Shown piece after piece: positions 17,251-25,501 of a stretch of DNA of 64,000 nt. Numbering within the stretch: the stretch's first letter is position 1; the number at the start of each line of letters is the position of its first letter. Location of the stretch: positions 135,858 through 199,857 of the forward strand of contig PYJC01000173.1 in the NCBI GenBank assembly GCA_003635255.1. The letters run 5' to 3'. The DNA is from Candidatus Poribacteria bacterium (GTDB lineage Bacteria > Poribacteria > WGA-4E > WGA-3G). Under the pieces are notes generated by a model. It had not been told where the DNA came from, ran no database searches, and saw only the letters and a program-made list of their open reading frames with translations. The position numbers and the translations under genes are program-made.

Positions 17251-19674
17251 ATGAAGACAATTACAACGTTATTTGTGCTTCTGATCATATTCTCACTAAA
17301 CACCTTTGCCCAAGATATTCCATACACTGTCCTTGAAGGGCATCCGAGTACTGTCTATAGCGTCGCGTATAGTCCGGATGGTCAGACGCTCGCAAGTGGC
17401 AGTTGGCGTACCATCTACTTCTGGGATGCCAACACAGGCGAACTCCTCCGCACACTTCGAGGGCATACGGGTGCTGCCTATAGCGTCGCGTATAGTCCGG
17501 ATGGTCAGACGCTCGCAAGTAGCGGTTATGACCCATTGAACCGCTTACGGGACGATCCCATCTACTTCTGGGATGCCAACACAGGCGAACACCTCCGCAC
17601 ACTTGAAGGGCATCGGGATGTCAGAAGTGTCGCGTATAGTCCGGATGGTCAGACGCTCGCAAGTAGCAGTGCGCGCACCATCTACTTCTGGGATGCCAAC
17701 ACAGGCGAACACCTCCGCACACTTGAAGGGCATCGGGATGTCAGAAGTGTCGCGTATAGTCCGGATGGTCAGACGCTCGCAAGTAGTAGCAGTGCGCGCA
17801 CCATCTACTTCTGGGATGCCAACACAGGCGAACACCTCCGCACACTTGAAGGGCATCGGGGTGTCTATAGCGTCGTCTATAGCGTCGCGTTTAGTCCGGA
17901 TGGTCAGACGCTCGCAGGTAGGGGTATGGACACCATCTACTTATGGGATGTAAACACAGGCGAACACCTCCGCACACTTGAAGGGCCTAGGCGTGCTGTC
18001 TATAGTGTAAAGGTTGGTCCGGCTGGTCGGACGCTCGGGGGTGCTGTCTATGGTGTCGCGTTTAGTCCGGATGGCCAGACGTTGGCAAGTAGGGGTGTGG
18101 ACACCATCGACTTATGGGATGTAAACACAGGTGAACTCCTCCGCACACTTAGGCATTGGGATGTCTATAGCGTCGCGTTTAGTCCGGATGGTCAGACGTT
18201 GGCAAGTGGCGGTAGGGAAACCACTATCCGCTTATGGAAGTTCTCTTCCACACGTGTTAGCATCACTCCCAATCCGGTGGTGTCGCCGGGTATTGGGGAA
18301 CAATTAACTGTCAATATCGGCATTGTCGCAGGTGAAAATGTAGGGGGATATCAGGTTAGTTTAGAATTTAATGCAAATGCAAATGTCCTCCGCTATGTTG
18401 AGGGTGCTAATGGCGACTACTTACCTCCTGGTGCCTTTTTTGTGCCTCCTGTTGTATCGGAGAGCGAGGTCCCCTGGGTGAAGAAAAAAATAGTAACGCT
18501 TGGTGCGACATCTCTTACTGGAGTCAGTAACGGCGATGGCACACTTGCGACGATAACGTTTGAGGTGCTTGATGTTAAAGAATCTTTTATAGACCTATTT
18601 AACGTAATTCTCACGGACGATGAAGGTGAACATTTACTCCACTTCTCACCTCGCCGGACAAAGGTTGAAGCGTTCACGGTTGTAACGTCCTCTTCTGCGA
18701 TTGTCAGCCTTGCCCCTACCTCGGTGCTTTCGCCAACTATCGGCGAGCAATTTACTTTTAACGTTGACATCGCTGGAGGTCAAAATGTAGCAGCCTCTCA
18801 GTTGACCTATGACTTTGATGAGTCAGCTCTCAAATATATATCAACGAGTCGAGGCGACTATCTTGCTGGAGGTGTGGGTAACGGTGATGGCACGCTTGAA
18901 ACTGTAACGTTTGAAGTTCTTAGTGTCAAAAAAGCATCTACAGTCAGTGTTTCCGGTTATCTTGTCGCGCCAAATGGGGTTCGTTCTATCCCGACTTTTG
19001 AAAGTGCAGAGGTGATTGTGCCACTGACGGGAGATGTGAATCGAGATGGTTCCGTGAACATCTTGGATCTGGTGTTGGTCGCTTCAAGTTTCGGGCAGTC
19101 AGTCCCAGAAGAGGGAAATCCAGCAGATGTGAATGAGGACGGTATTGTCAATATCGTGGATCTTGTTAAAGTCGCCGGTGCGCTTGGTGGCGAGGCAGCT
19201 GCACCGTCAGCGTGGAATCTTGACTTGGAGGACACGTTCACAAGGGAGCAAGTCCAACAGTGGCTCTTCGAAGCCCAGCAACTGAATCTAACAGATGCAA
19301 CTTCACAACGCGGCCATCTTTTCTTACAAAACCTCTTGGCAGCGTTGACACCGAAAGAGACAGCACTCTTACCGAACTATCCAAACCCGTTCAACCCTGA
19401 AACATGGATACCGTATCAGTTAGCGGAACCTGCAGACGTGACGGTAACCATCTATGCGGTGGATGGTGCAGTCGTAAGAACTTTGAAGTTAGGGCATCAA
19501 CCTATTGGTATCTATCAAGGCAAGGGGCGTGCGGCGTATTGGGACGGTAGAAACGCACTTGGTGAGCCTGTTGCAAGTGGCGTATATTTTTATACATTGT
19601 CCACGGAGTCCACACGCGACTCCGTTACCGCAGGCGAATTTACAGCAACGCGTAAAATGTTGATAAAGAAGTGA
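17251..19674 (+). CDS. Secreted WD40-cohesin-cohesin-dockerin protein, 7 blades (WD40 no. 2)
   Basis: 807 aa; the start has AAAAAAGGAGATTTTT upstream. Order: signal peptide (ends TFAQ), seven WD40 blades (about 25-330), two cohesin-like beta domains (first from about 335 with GENVGGYQVSLEF, second from about 490 with GQNVAASQLTYDF), a two-loop dockerin (GDVNRDGSVNILDLVLVASS and ADVNEDGIVNIVDLVKVAGA), a helical linker, and the C-terminal module NYPNPFNPETWIPYQLAEP with a FlgD-like Ig fold ending TATRKMLIKK. Blades 3 and 4 are a 120-base tandem copy. Cohesin and dockerin in one chain could allow chain-to-chain linking. The C-terminal module is probably for surface attachment or secretion. Confidence 0.95.
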   Translation: MKTITTLFVLLIIFSLNTFAQDIPYTVLEGHPSTVYSVAYSPDGQTLASGSWRTIYFWDANTGELLRTLRGHTGAAYSVAYSPDGQTLASSGYDPLNRLRDDPIYFWDANTGEHLRTLEGHRDVRSVAYSPDGQTLASSSARTIYFWDANTGEHLRTLEGHRDVRSVAYSPDGQTLASSSSARTIYFWDANTGEHLRTLEGHRGVYSVVYSVAFSPDGQTLAGRGMDTIYLWDVNTGEHLRTLEGPRRAVYSVKVGPAGRTLGGAVYGVAFSPDGQTLASRGVDTIDLWDVNTGELLRTLRHWDVYSVAFSPDGQTLASGGRETTIRLWKFSSTRVSITPNPVVSPGIGEQLTVNIGIVAGENVGGYQVSLEFNANANVLRYVEGANGDYLPPGAFFVPPVVSESEVPWVKKKIVTLGATSLTGVSNGDGTLATITFEVLDVKESFIDLFNVILTDDEGEHLLHFSPRRTKVEAFTVVTSSSAIVSLAPTSVLSPTIGEQFTFNVDIAGGQNVAASQLTYDFDESALKYISTSRGDYLAGGVGNGDGTLETVTFEVLSVKKASTVSVSGYLVAPNGVRSIPTFESAEVIVPLTGDVNRDGSVNILDLVLVASSFGQSVPEEGNPADVNEDGIVNIVDLVKVAGALGGEAAAPSAWNLDLEDTFTREQVQQWLFEAQQLNLTDATSQRGHLFLQNLLAALTPKETALLPNYPNPFNPETWIPYQLAEPADVTVTIYAVDGAVVRTLKLGHQPIGIYQGKGRAAYWDGRNALGEPVASGVYFYTLSTESTRDSVTAGEFTATRKMLIKK
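17570..17812 (+). repeat. Tandem 120/123-base repeat encoding one WD40 blade
   Basis: Unit 1 (17570-17689) and unit 2 (17690-17812) are identical except for one inserted AGT codon. A third partial copy continues to about 17861. This is a recent duplication of a blade within WD40 no. 2. A 12-base tandem (GTCTATAGCGTC twice) follows near 17873. Confidence 0.95.
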
Positions 19675-19751
19675 AAGTAGCTTTACTTCGTGAAAACAGG
19701 GGCAGAAATACCATTATTTCTTCAATACCCTTACTTTTGAGGTGAAGGAAA

Positions 19752-20216
19752 ATGAAACCGAATTCTCGACTCATGACACCGGTTGGCGGAATTTTGGCAC
19801 TTGTTTGCTTCTTTCTGCCCTGGATCAAGATGGATTGCTCTATAAAGATGTGGGGCGAAAAGTTGAACAGTGAAATTGTTTTTATATCAGGCTTTGAACT
19901 TGCTACGAAGCAGCAAGTGAATCTGATTACGCTTGCTTTGATTGCGGCTCTGATAATCGTTGTAGTAAGTCTTTATATGTTAAAAGAACAGACACCTTGG
20001 AAATCCAAACTGCCGGTTTTTATCAGTAGCGGCGTTGGACTTGGATGTCTCTTATTTGAGTATATTCATCTTAATATGGGTATCAATACGCCAATAGGTA
20101 AAGTCACCCTTGAAGAGTTAGAAGCCACGCTCCAAATTGGGGCATTTGGAACAACTATCGGATTTATTCTTGCGATCGTTGGTGTATGGAAGTCACCTAA
20201 CTCCGACGATGGGTAA
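19752..20216 (+). CDS. Small integral membrane protein, function unknown
   Basis: 154 aa, start preceded by GGTGAAGGAAA. Four hydrophobic helices are visible: VGGILALVCFFLPWI, LITLALIAALIIVVVSLYML, LPVFISSGVGLGCLLF and FGTTIGFILAIVGVW. There is no recognisable catalytic motif and no signal peptide beyond the first helix. It is followed 21 bases later by another small membrane protein; the two are embedded between WD40 genes and probably share their transcript. The protein resembles many unassigned bacterial four-helix proteins, so the family is not named. Confidence 0.75.
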   Translation: MKPNSRLMTPVGGILALVCFFLPWIKMDCSIKMWGEKLNSEIVFISGFELATKQQVNLITLALIAALIIVVVSLYMLKEQTPWKSKLPVFISSGVGLGCLLFEYIHLNMGINTPIGKVTLEELEATLQIGAFGTTIGFILAIVGVWKSPNSDDG

Positions 20217-20237
20217 GATAATAAGGAGAAAACAAGA

Positions 20238-20684
20238 ATGAAAAATGACGATAACGCTGTTGTCAATGAGGAGGATCCGCAAAACCTACCGACCATTGGG
20301 GGAGTGCGATTAGTGAACGAACCTGTTGCTCCACATGAGGAACCGCAGACGGTAATCAATGACCCTGATAGTAACGGAACCTCAAACGGTGGAGACAACC
20401 TTGATACTGGTGATTGGGTAACCAATGACCCTGATAGTAATGGAACCCCCAGAATAGTATATCATATGAATATGATCGGTATAATAACAATAATCTTCGG
20501 CATTTTTGTTGGTGTTTATCTGCTTGTGCAGTTCAGTCAACCTGTGCAAATGTTTTTTGCTCAATCAGATGGAGAATTGACTTTTGATGAGGTTGTAGTA
20601 GCATTTGGTGCAGCGATGATATTCATCGTCCCAGGGGTTATTTGTATAGGTATCGGTAAGATTATTAAATTGTTGGATACATAA
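20238..20684 (+). CDS. Small membrane protein with soluble N-terminus, function unknown
   Basis: 148 aa, start preceded by ATAAGGAGAAAAC. About 75 soluble, acidic, Asn- and Asp-rich residues contain the segment NDPDSNGT twice, encoded by a direct DNA repeat (20358 and 20424). Two membrane helices follow (MIGIITIIFGIFVGVYLLV and AAMIFIVPGVICIGIGKI). It is likely co-transcribed with the preceding four-helix protein. No function can be assigned. Confidence 0.72.
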   Translation: MKNDDNAVVNEEDPQNLPTIGGVRLVNEPVAPHEEPQTVINDPDSNGTSNGGDNLDTGDWVTNDPDSNGTPRIVYHMNMIGIITIIFGIFVGVYLLVQFSQPVQMFFAQSDGELTFDEVVVAFGAAMIFIVPGVICIGIGKIIKLLDT

Positions 20685-20738
20685 ACTCTATGCGTTGGAA
20701 CGGAAATATTGATAAGAAAGTAGCAGGAAAACTTCTTC

Positions 20739-20912
20739 ATGAAACACAGATTTTTTGCGCTTTCACTGATTTGGGTTGCAGTATTTGCTTTTTCCGTAAA
20801 CACCTCAGCTCAAGACTATACGCAATGGCATGTACTGCCACCGGAAATTCGGTCCACTCCCAGTCATACTGGCTTTACTATAAGCAGAAATACAGAAACC
20901 CTACATTACTAA
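20739..20912 (+). pseudogene. Remnant of an eighth secreted WD40-type gene (57 codons)
   Basis: A reading frame too short for the ORF track begins MKHRFFALSLIWVAVFAFSV and continues ...NTSAQDYTQWHVLPPE before running into unrelated sequence and a stop. The signal peptide and the first mature residues match the starts of WD40 no. 4 (FAQDYTQLNLPEG) and no. 6 (FAQDSPQWHLPEG). No WD40 blade follows. I read it as the truncated 5' end of a lost paralogue. It has an in-frame ATG but no strong Shine-Dalgarno, and a short secreted peptide cannot be ruled out. Confidence 0.6.
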
Positions 20913-20930
20913 AATGAGGAAATAAACCCA

Positions 20931-22016
20931 ATGAAAATGATCTTCTCTCTAATCTTGACTTTTCTGACACTCGTGTTTCTACCAAAAGTCTTCGCGCAAA
21001 GCGATGCTGATTCACAATTACCCACTGGTGTCAAGGCATACATTGAATGTAGTGGAAAAATAACCGGCAATATCCAGTATTCGCCCGAAGGAAAAGAACT
21101 CGCCGTGGCAAGTGATATGGGGATTTGGCTCTATGATGCGCGGAACGGTGCGGAGGTTGCACTGCTTTCGGGACATAACGGAGACGTGCTGCATATCGCG
21201 TACAGTCCAGATGGCAAAATGCTTGCAAGTGCGGGACGTGACGAAACCGTCCGCTTGTGGAATCCAAAAACGGGTGAAAACTTGGCAATCCTTGCAGGGC
21301 ATGATGGACTTGTGAATGGTGTTGCCTTCTCACCGGATGGTAAGACGCTTGTCAGTGGGAGCGGTGATGCGACAGTGCGATTGTGGTCCGTCGAAAAAGA
21401 ACAACAAATCTGGTTTGCGAAAACCCCACAAGCGCAACAACAAGGAATAACGGACCCAATAATACGTGAGGCTTTTGATCTTCCACCTTTGCCTAACAAA
21501 AGTCCGTTTGAAAAGCTCATGTTTCAGTGGGTACTCACAGTTGCCTACTCACCAGACGGTAAGACGTTAGCAAGCAGCGGTAGCTCTGATGGCACAATCC
21601 AGTTGTGGGACGTGGAAACTGGCAAACAGCTGAGAACCCTAAAAGGGCATACAGAGATGGTGAACACCTTAGCATTTTCGCCTGATAGCACAACGCTTGT
21701 CAGCGGAAGTAAGGATGATTCGCTCCGGGTTTGGAATCCCAATACTGGCAGCGTGTTACGGAAACTATCCGGGCACAGCAACGATATAAGATCTGTGGTG
21801 TTCTCCCACGATGGTAAAATGCTGGCAAGCGGAAGTAAGGATTCCTCTGTTCGTCTATGGGATGCAAAGACATGGCGTTTCTTGCCGACCCTACGTGGAC
21901 ACTATTTTGGCGTTAGAGGCGCATCTTTTTCACCTGATGGCAAAACTGTTGTGTCCGCAGCCGACAGCAGGATCCTTTTCTGGGACTGGAAAAAACTTGA
22001 GAAAACACAGAAATAA
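20931..22016 (+). CDS. Secreted WD40 protein, 7 blades (WD40 no. 3)
   Basis: 361 aa. The signal peptide (MKMIFSLILTFLTLVFL...VFAQ) is followed by seven blades. The first is the divergent ITGNIQYSPEGKELAVASDM type seen as the first blade in nos. 4 and 6. The others have HxxxVxxxAFSPDGKTLxSGSxDxTVRLWD. Between blades 3 and 4 is a 30-residue insert (ITDPIIREAFDLPPLPNKSP). The protein ends soon after blade 7 (FWDWKKLEKTQK) with no sorting module, so it probably stays periplasmic or is released. AGGAAATAAACCC precedes the ATG. Confidence 0.93.
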   Translation: MKMIFSLILTFLTLVFLPKVFAQSDADSQLPTGVKAYIECSGKITGNIQYSPEGKELAVASDMGIWLYDARNGAEVALLSGHNGDVLHIAYSPDGKMLASAGRDETVRLWNPKTGENLAILAGHDGLVNGVAFSPDGKTLVSGSGDATVRLWSVEKEQQIWFAKTPQAQQQGITDPIIREAFDLPPLPNKSPFEKLMFQWVLTVAYSPDGKTLASSGSSDGTIQLWDVETGKQLRTLKGHTEMVNTLAFSPDSTTLVSGSKDDSLRVWNPNTGSVLRKLSGHSNDIRSVVFSHDGKMLASGSKDSSVRLWDAKTWRFLPTLRGHYFGVRGASFSPDGKTVVSAADSRILFWDWKKLEKTQK

Positions 22017-22040
22017 AAAGGTGAAAGGAGATATGAAGGG

Positions 22041-25000
22041 ATGAAAAAGAGAGTACGCTCTATATGCCTAACGGTTTTGCTGGCGGTAACTTTATGTTTA
22101 CCCAACGCCTTTGCCCAAGACTATACACAGTTGAACTTGCCCGAAGGTGCTATAGCGCGCCTCGGTAAAGGAACAATAAAAGATATAAAGTATTCACCAG
22201 ATGGCAAGATGATTGCGGTAGCAGGTTCTTTGGGGATATGGCTCTACGATGCTGAGAACAACTATCAAGAGGTTGCACTCCTTACTGGACATAAGGATGA
22301 TGTCAACAGTATAGCGTTTAGTCCCGATGGAAACACACTCGCAAGTGGAAGTGGCGACGCTACCATAGGTTTGTGGGATGCGAACACAGGACAACACATA
22401 CGAAAACTATCAGGACATACAAGACAGGTCAATGGCGTGGTATTCAGTCCAGATGGTACCACACTCGCAAGTGGAAGTGGAGATAGTTATTATGACAACA
22501 CCGTCGACAACACTGTCCGACTCTGGGATGTGAATACTGGTAGACACAAAGCAACACTTGAGCATCCATTCTATGTTGGAGGTCTGGCGTATTCACCCAA
22601 TGGAGATATACTTGTTAGCATAACAAGGGATGGGTTGTACCTGTGGGATGCACATACCAGCATCCACATAAAAACATTTTCTTCTTCCGGTTGGGACTCC
22701 GTAAGGAGTGTTATGTATTCCCCAGATAGCCAAACCATCGTAAGTGTGGGCGATGGTTTGGACTTGTGGGATGCTGATACTGGAAACCACATAAAAACAC
22801 TTGACTATACTGGCTACGCTGGTGCTACGTATAGCCCTGATGGACGCACAATCGCCGGTACAAATTATTGGTCTGAAACGGTGAGGTTTTGGAAGGCACA
22901 CACAGGGGAACGCCTTCACACAGTCGCTAAACGGAAACCAGGGGAACCCAGCATAACATATTCACCTGATGGACAAACGCTAGCTTGTTCGGAGGGGCAA
23001 GGAGTGCGTTTATGGCATATAGATATGGTCGAACACAAAGAAGTAGCACGTCTTACCGGGCATACAGATTCGGTTAATAGTGTTGCCTTCTCTCCTGATG
23101 GTCAGACGCTGGCGAGTGGGAGTTCGGACGAGACCGTGAGGTTGTGGAATGTCAACAAAAGAACACATGTGCGAACCTTTAAGCATGGGACTTCAGTCAG
23201 CAGCATCGCCTTCTCTCCTGATGGTGATATGCTTGCAGGTGCTGCGGAGGCTTACAGCATCAAGTTATGGAATGTTAATAGAGGTTCGCTCAGTTATAAT
23301 CTTGAGGCGTTTACGTCTTTCTACAGTGTTGCATTTAGCCCCGATGGCAGGCTGCTTGCCTGTGGGGGTAACACCATCTTGCCTATAGTATGGGATGTCA
23401 ACAGGAGAAAATTCATCTACATCCCTGAACTCGATGTAACTTCGTTCTTAGCACCCTATGTTTCTAGCATAGCATTTAGCCCGGATGGCAACACGCTCGC
23501 AAGTGGGAGTGATGATAAGACAGTGCGCTTGTGGAACGTGCACACAGGACAACGCATCTACACGCTCACAGGGCATACGAATGATGTCAAGAGTGTTGCA
23601 TTTAGTCCCGATGGCAACATACTCGCAAGTAGCAGTGATGACGACACCATCCGTTTGTGGAACACAAAGACAGGCAGGCATATCAGAACGCTCACAGGGC
23701 ATACAGATTGGGTTAATAGCGTAGCGTTTAGTCCGGATGGAAGCACGCTCGCAAGCGGCAGTGATGACGCGACAGTGCGCCTGTGGAACGTGCACACAGG
23801 ATCACATATCGTCACGTTTGAAGGGCATACAGATTGGGTTAATAGCGTAGCGTTTAGTCCGGATGGCAACACAATCGCAAGCGGCAGTGATGACGCGACA
23901 GTGCGCCTGTGGAATGTTGAGGCTTTTACATATAAAGAGGCGGCACTTATTACAGGACATTCGGATTATATAGATAGCAATAGCGTATCTTTTAGTCCCG
24001 ATGGCACCACGCTCGCAAGTGGCAGTTCGGACGACACTATCCGATTATGGGATACAACCACCTATGACCCCCTAAAAACATTTACATCGGATGAGTTGTC
24101 TCTCAGAAGTTTGGCGTTTAGTCCCGATGGCACAACACTTGCAAGCATCGGAGGTAATTGGTACACATGGTACTTAGTTCTATTGTGGAATGTGCACACG
24201 GGCAGATATATTAAACTCACTGGACATACTGATGATGTCAATAGCATTGCGTTTAGTCCCGATGGCACCACGCTTGCAAGTGGTAGTTGGGACAATACTA
24301 TCCGATTGTGGGATGTGAACACCGGGGTACATCTCCGGACGCTCGTTGGACATACGTCTTCGGTCAATAGCGTTGCGTTTTCACCTGATGGCAACACAAT
24401 CGCAAGTGGTAGTTGGGACGATACTATCCGATTATGGAACACAAATACAGGTGAACATATACAAACACTCACAGAGACCACGGGAATCGTAGCATTTAGT
24501 TCTGATGGGCAGATGCTCGCAAGCACAGGCGGGAGGACCATCCGCTTATGGGGTGCAACAACAGGCACCCATCTCCGTATACTTCATACAGGGCATACGG
24601 GTAGTGTCAACAGCATTGTGTTTAGTCCTGATAGTCGCATCATCGCAAGTGGTGGCAGTTGGTCGGATCCCACTATCCGCTTGTTGAACCCTACAACGGG
24701 TGAACACATTCAAACGCTGACAGGGCATACATCTGGAGTCGAAAGCGTGGCGTTTAGTCCGGATGGCACGACCCTCGCAAGTTGCAGCAACGACGGCACT
24801 GTACTGCTGTGGGAAATTAATACTTCTCCGACGACACCCACGCAACTGCCAGAGGATGTCAATGCGGATGGTATTGTTAATATTATTGACCTAACACTTG
24901 TCGCCTCCAACTTCGGGGAGACAGGAGAAAATGTCGCAGATGTCAATGAGGATGGCGTTGTGAATATCATTGACTTAACACTTGTCGCTGCAGCATTTGG

Positions 25001-25460
25001 AAATATAGCGGCTTCTCCGGCATTATGGAGTGTCAATCCTGACAATATGCCCTCAAGCGCAACCGTGGAAAAATGGCTACAACAGGCACGTCAACTTAAC
25101 CGAACAGGCCCCGATTTTCAACGGGGTATGCTTGTGCTGGAAAATCTATTGAAGGCATTGACACCAAAAGAGACTGTACTCTTGCCCAACTATCCGAACC
25201 CATTCAACCCAGAAACTTGGATACCGTATCAGTTAGCAGCTCCTGCGGATGTCACACTCACCATCTACACCGCAGCAGGTAAAATCGTTCGTAGATTAAC
25301 GTTAGGTCAAAAACCTATCGGTCTCTACCAGAATAAAAGCCGTGCGGCGTATTGGGATGGTAAAAACGAAGTCGGTGAGTCTGTTGCGAGTGGTTTGTAT
25401 TTCTATACATTGACGGCAGGTGAATTCACGGCAACGCGTAAAATGTTAATACGGAAGTAG
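22041..25460 (+). CDS. Secreted WD40-dockerin protein, 21 blades (WD40 no. 4)
   Basis: 1139 aa. After a signal peptide (ends NAFAQ) I count 21 WD40 units up to about residue 930, enough for three 7-bladed propellers. Blade 1 is the GTIKDIKYSPDGKMIAVAGS type; blades 11-14 and 17-18 are the most alike (HTDWVNSVAFSPDGNTIASG). A dockerin follows (VNADGIVNIIDLTLVASNFG and VNEDGVVNIIDLTLVAAAFG), then a helical linker and the NYPNPFNPETWIPYQL module ending TATRKMLIRK. Unlike nos. 2, 6 and 7 it has no cohesin-like domain. AAAGGAGATATGAAGGG lies before the ATG. It is 24 bases after no. 3 and ends 41 bases before no. 5, so these form an operon-like series. Confidence 0.95.
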   Translation: MKKRVRSICLTVLLAVTLCLPNAFAQDYTQLNLPEGAIARLGKGTIKDIKYSPDGKMIAVAGSLGIWLYDAENNYQEVALLTGHKDDVNSIAFSPDGNTLASGSGDATIGLWDANTGQHIRKLSGHTRQVNGVVFSPDGTTLASGSGDSYYDNTVDNTVRLWDVNTGRHKATLEHPFYVGGLAYSPNGDILVSITRDGLYLWDAHTSIHIKTFSSSGWDSVRSVMYSPDSQTIVSVGDGLDLWDADTGNHIKTLDYTGYAGATYSPDGRTIAGTNYWSETVRFWKAHTGERLHTVAKRKPGEPSITYSPDGQTLACSEGQGVRLWHIDMVEHKEVARLTGHTDSVNSVAFSPDGQTLASGSSDETVRLWNVNKRTHVRTFKHGTSVSSIAFSPDGDMLAGAAEAYSIKLWNVNRGSLSYNLEAFTSFYSVAFSPDGRLLACGGNTILPIVWDVNRRKFIYIPELDVTSFLAPYVSSIAFSPDGNTLASGSDDKTVRLWNVHTGQRIYTLTGHTNDVKSVAFSPDGNILASSSDDDTIRLWNTKTGRHIRTLTGHTDWVNSVAFSPDGSTLASGSDDATVRLWNVHTGSHIVTFEGHTDWVNSVAFSPDGNTIASGSDDATVRLWNVEAFTYKEAALITGHSDYIDSNSVSFSPDGTTLASGSSDDTIRLWDTTTYDPLKTFTSDELSLRSLAFSPDGTTLASIGGNWYTWYLVLLWNVHTGRYIKLTGHTDDVNSIAFSPDGTTLASGSWDNTIRLWDVNTGVHLRTLVGHTSSVNSVAFSPDGNTIASGSWDDTIRLWNTNTGEHIQTLTETTGIVAFSSDGQMLASTGGRTIRLWGATTGTHLRILHTGHTGSVNSIVFSPDSRIIASGGSWSDPTIRLLNPTTGEHIQTLTGHTSGVESVAFSPDGTTLASCSNDGTVLLWEINTSPTTPTQLPEDVNADGIVNIIDLTLVASNFGETGENVADVNEDGVVNIIDLTLVAAAFGNIAASPALWSVNPDNMPSSATVEKWLQQARQLNRTGPDFQRGMLVLENLLKALTPKETVLLPNYPNPFNPETWIPYQLAAPADVTLTIYTAAGKIVRRLTLGQKPIGLYQNKSRAAYWDGKNEVGESVASGLYFYTLTAGEFTATRKMLIRK

Positions 25461-25501
25461 TTTTGCAGTTAGGGTTTATGAACATAAAGAGGAGTAAACC
25501 T

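Noticed and set aside
17570-17861. Tandem 120-base repeats that could be taken for a CRISPR array
   Set aside because: Units are contiguous with no spacers and stay in frame as WD40 blades of a long gene.
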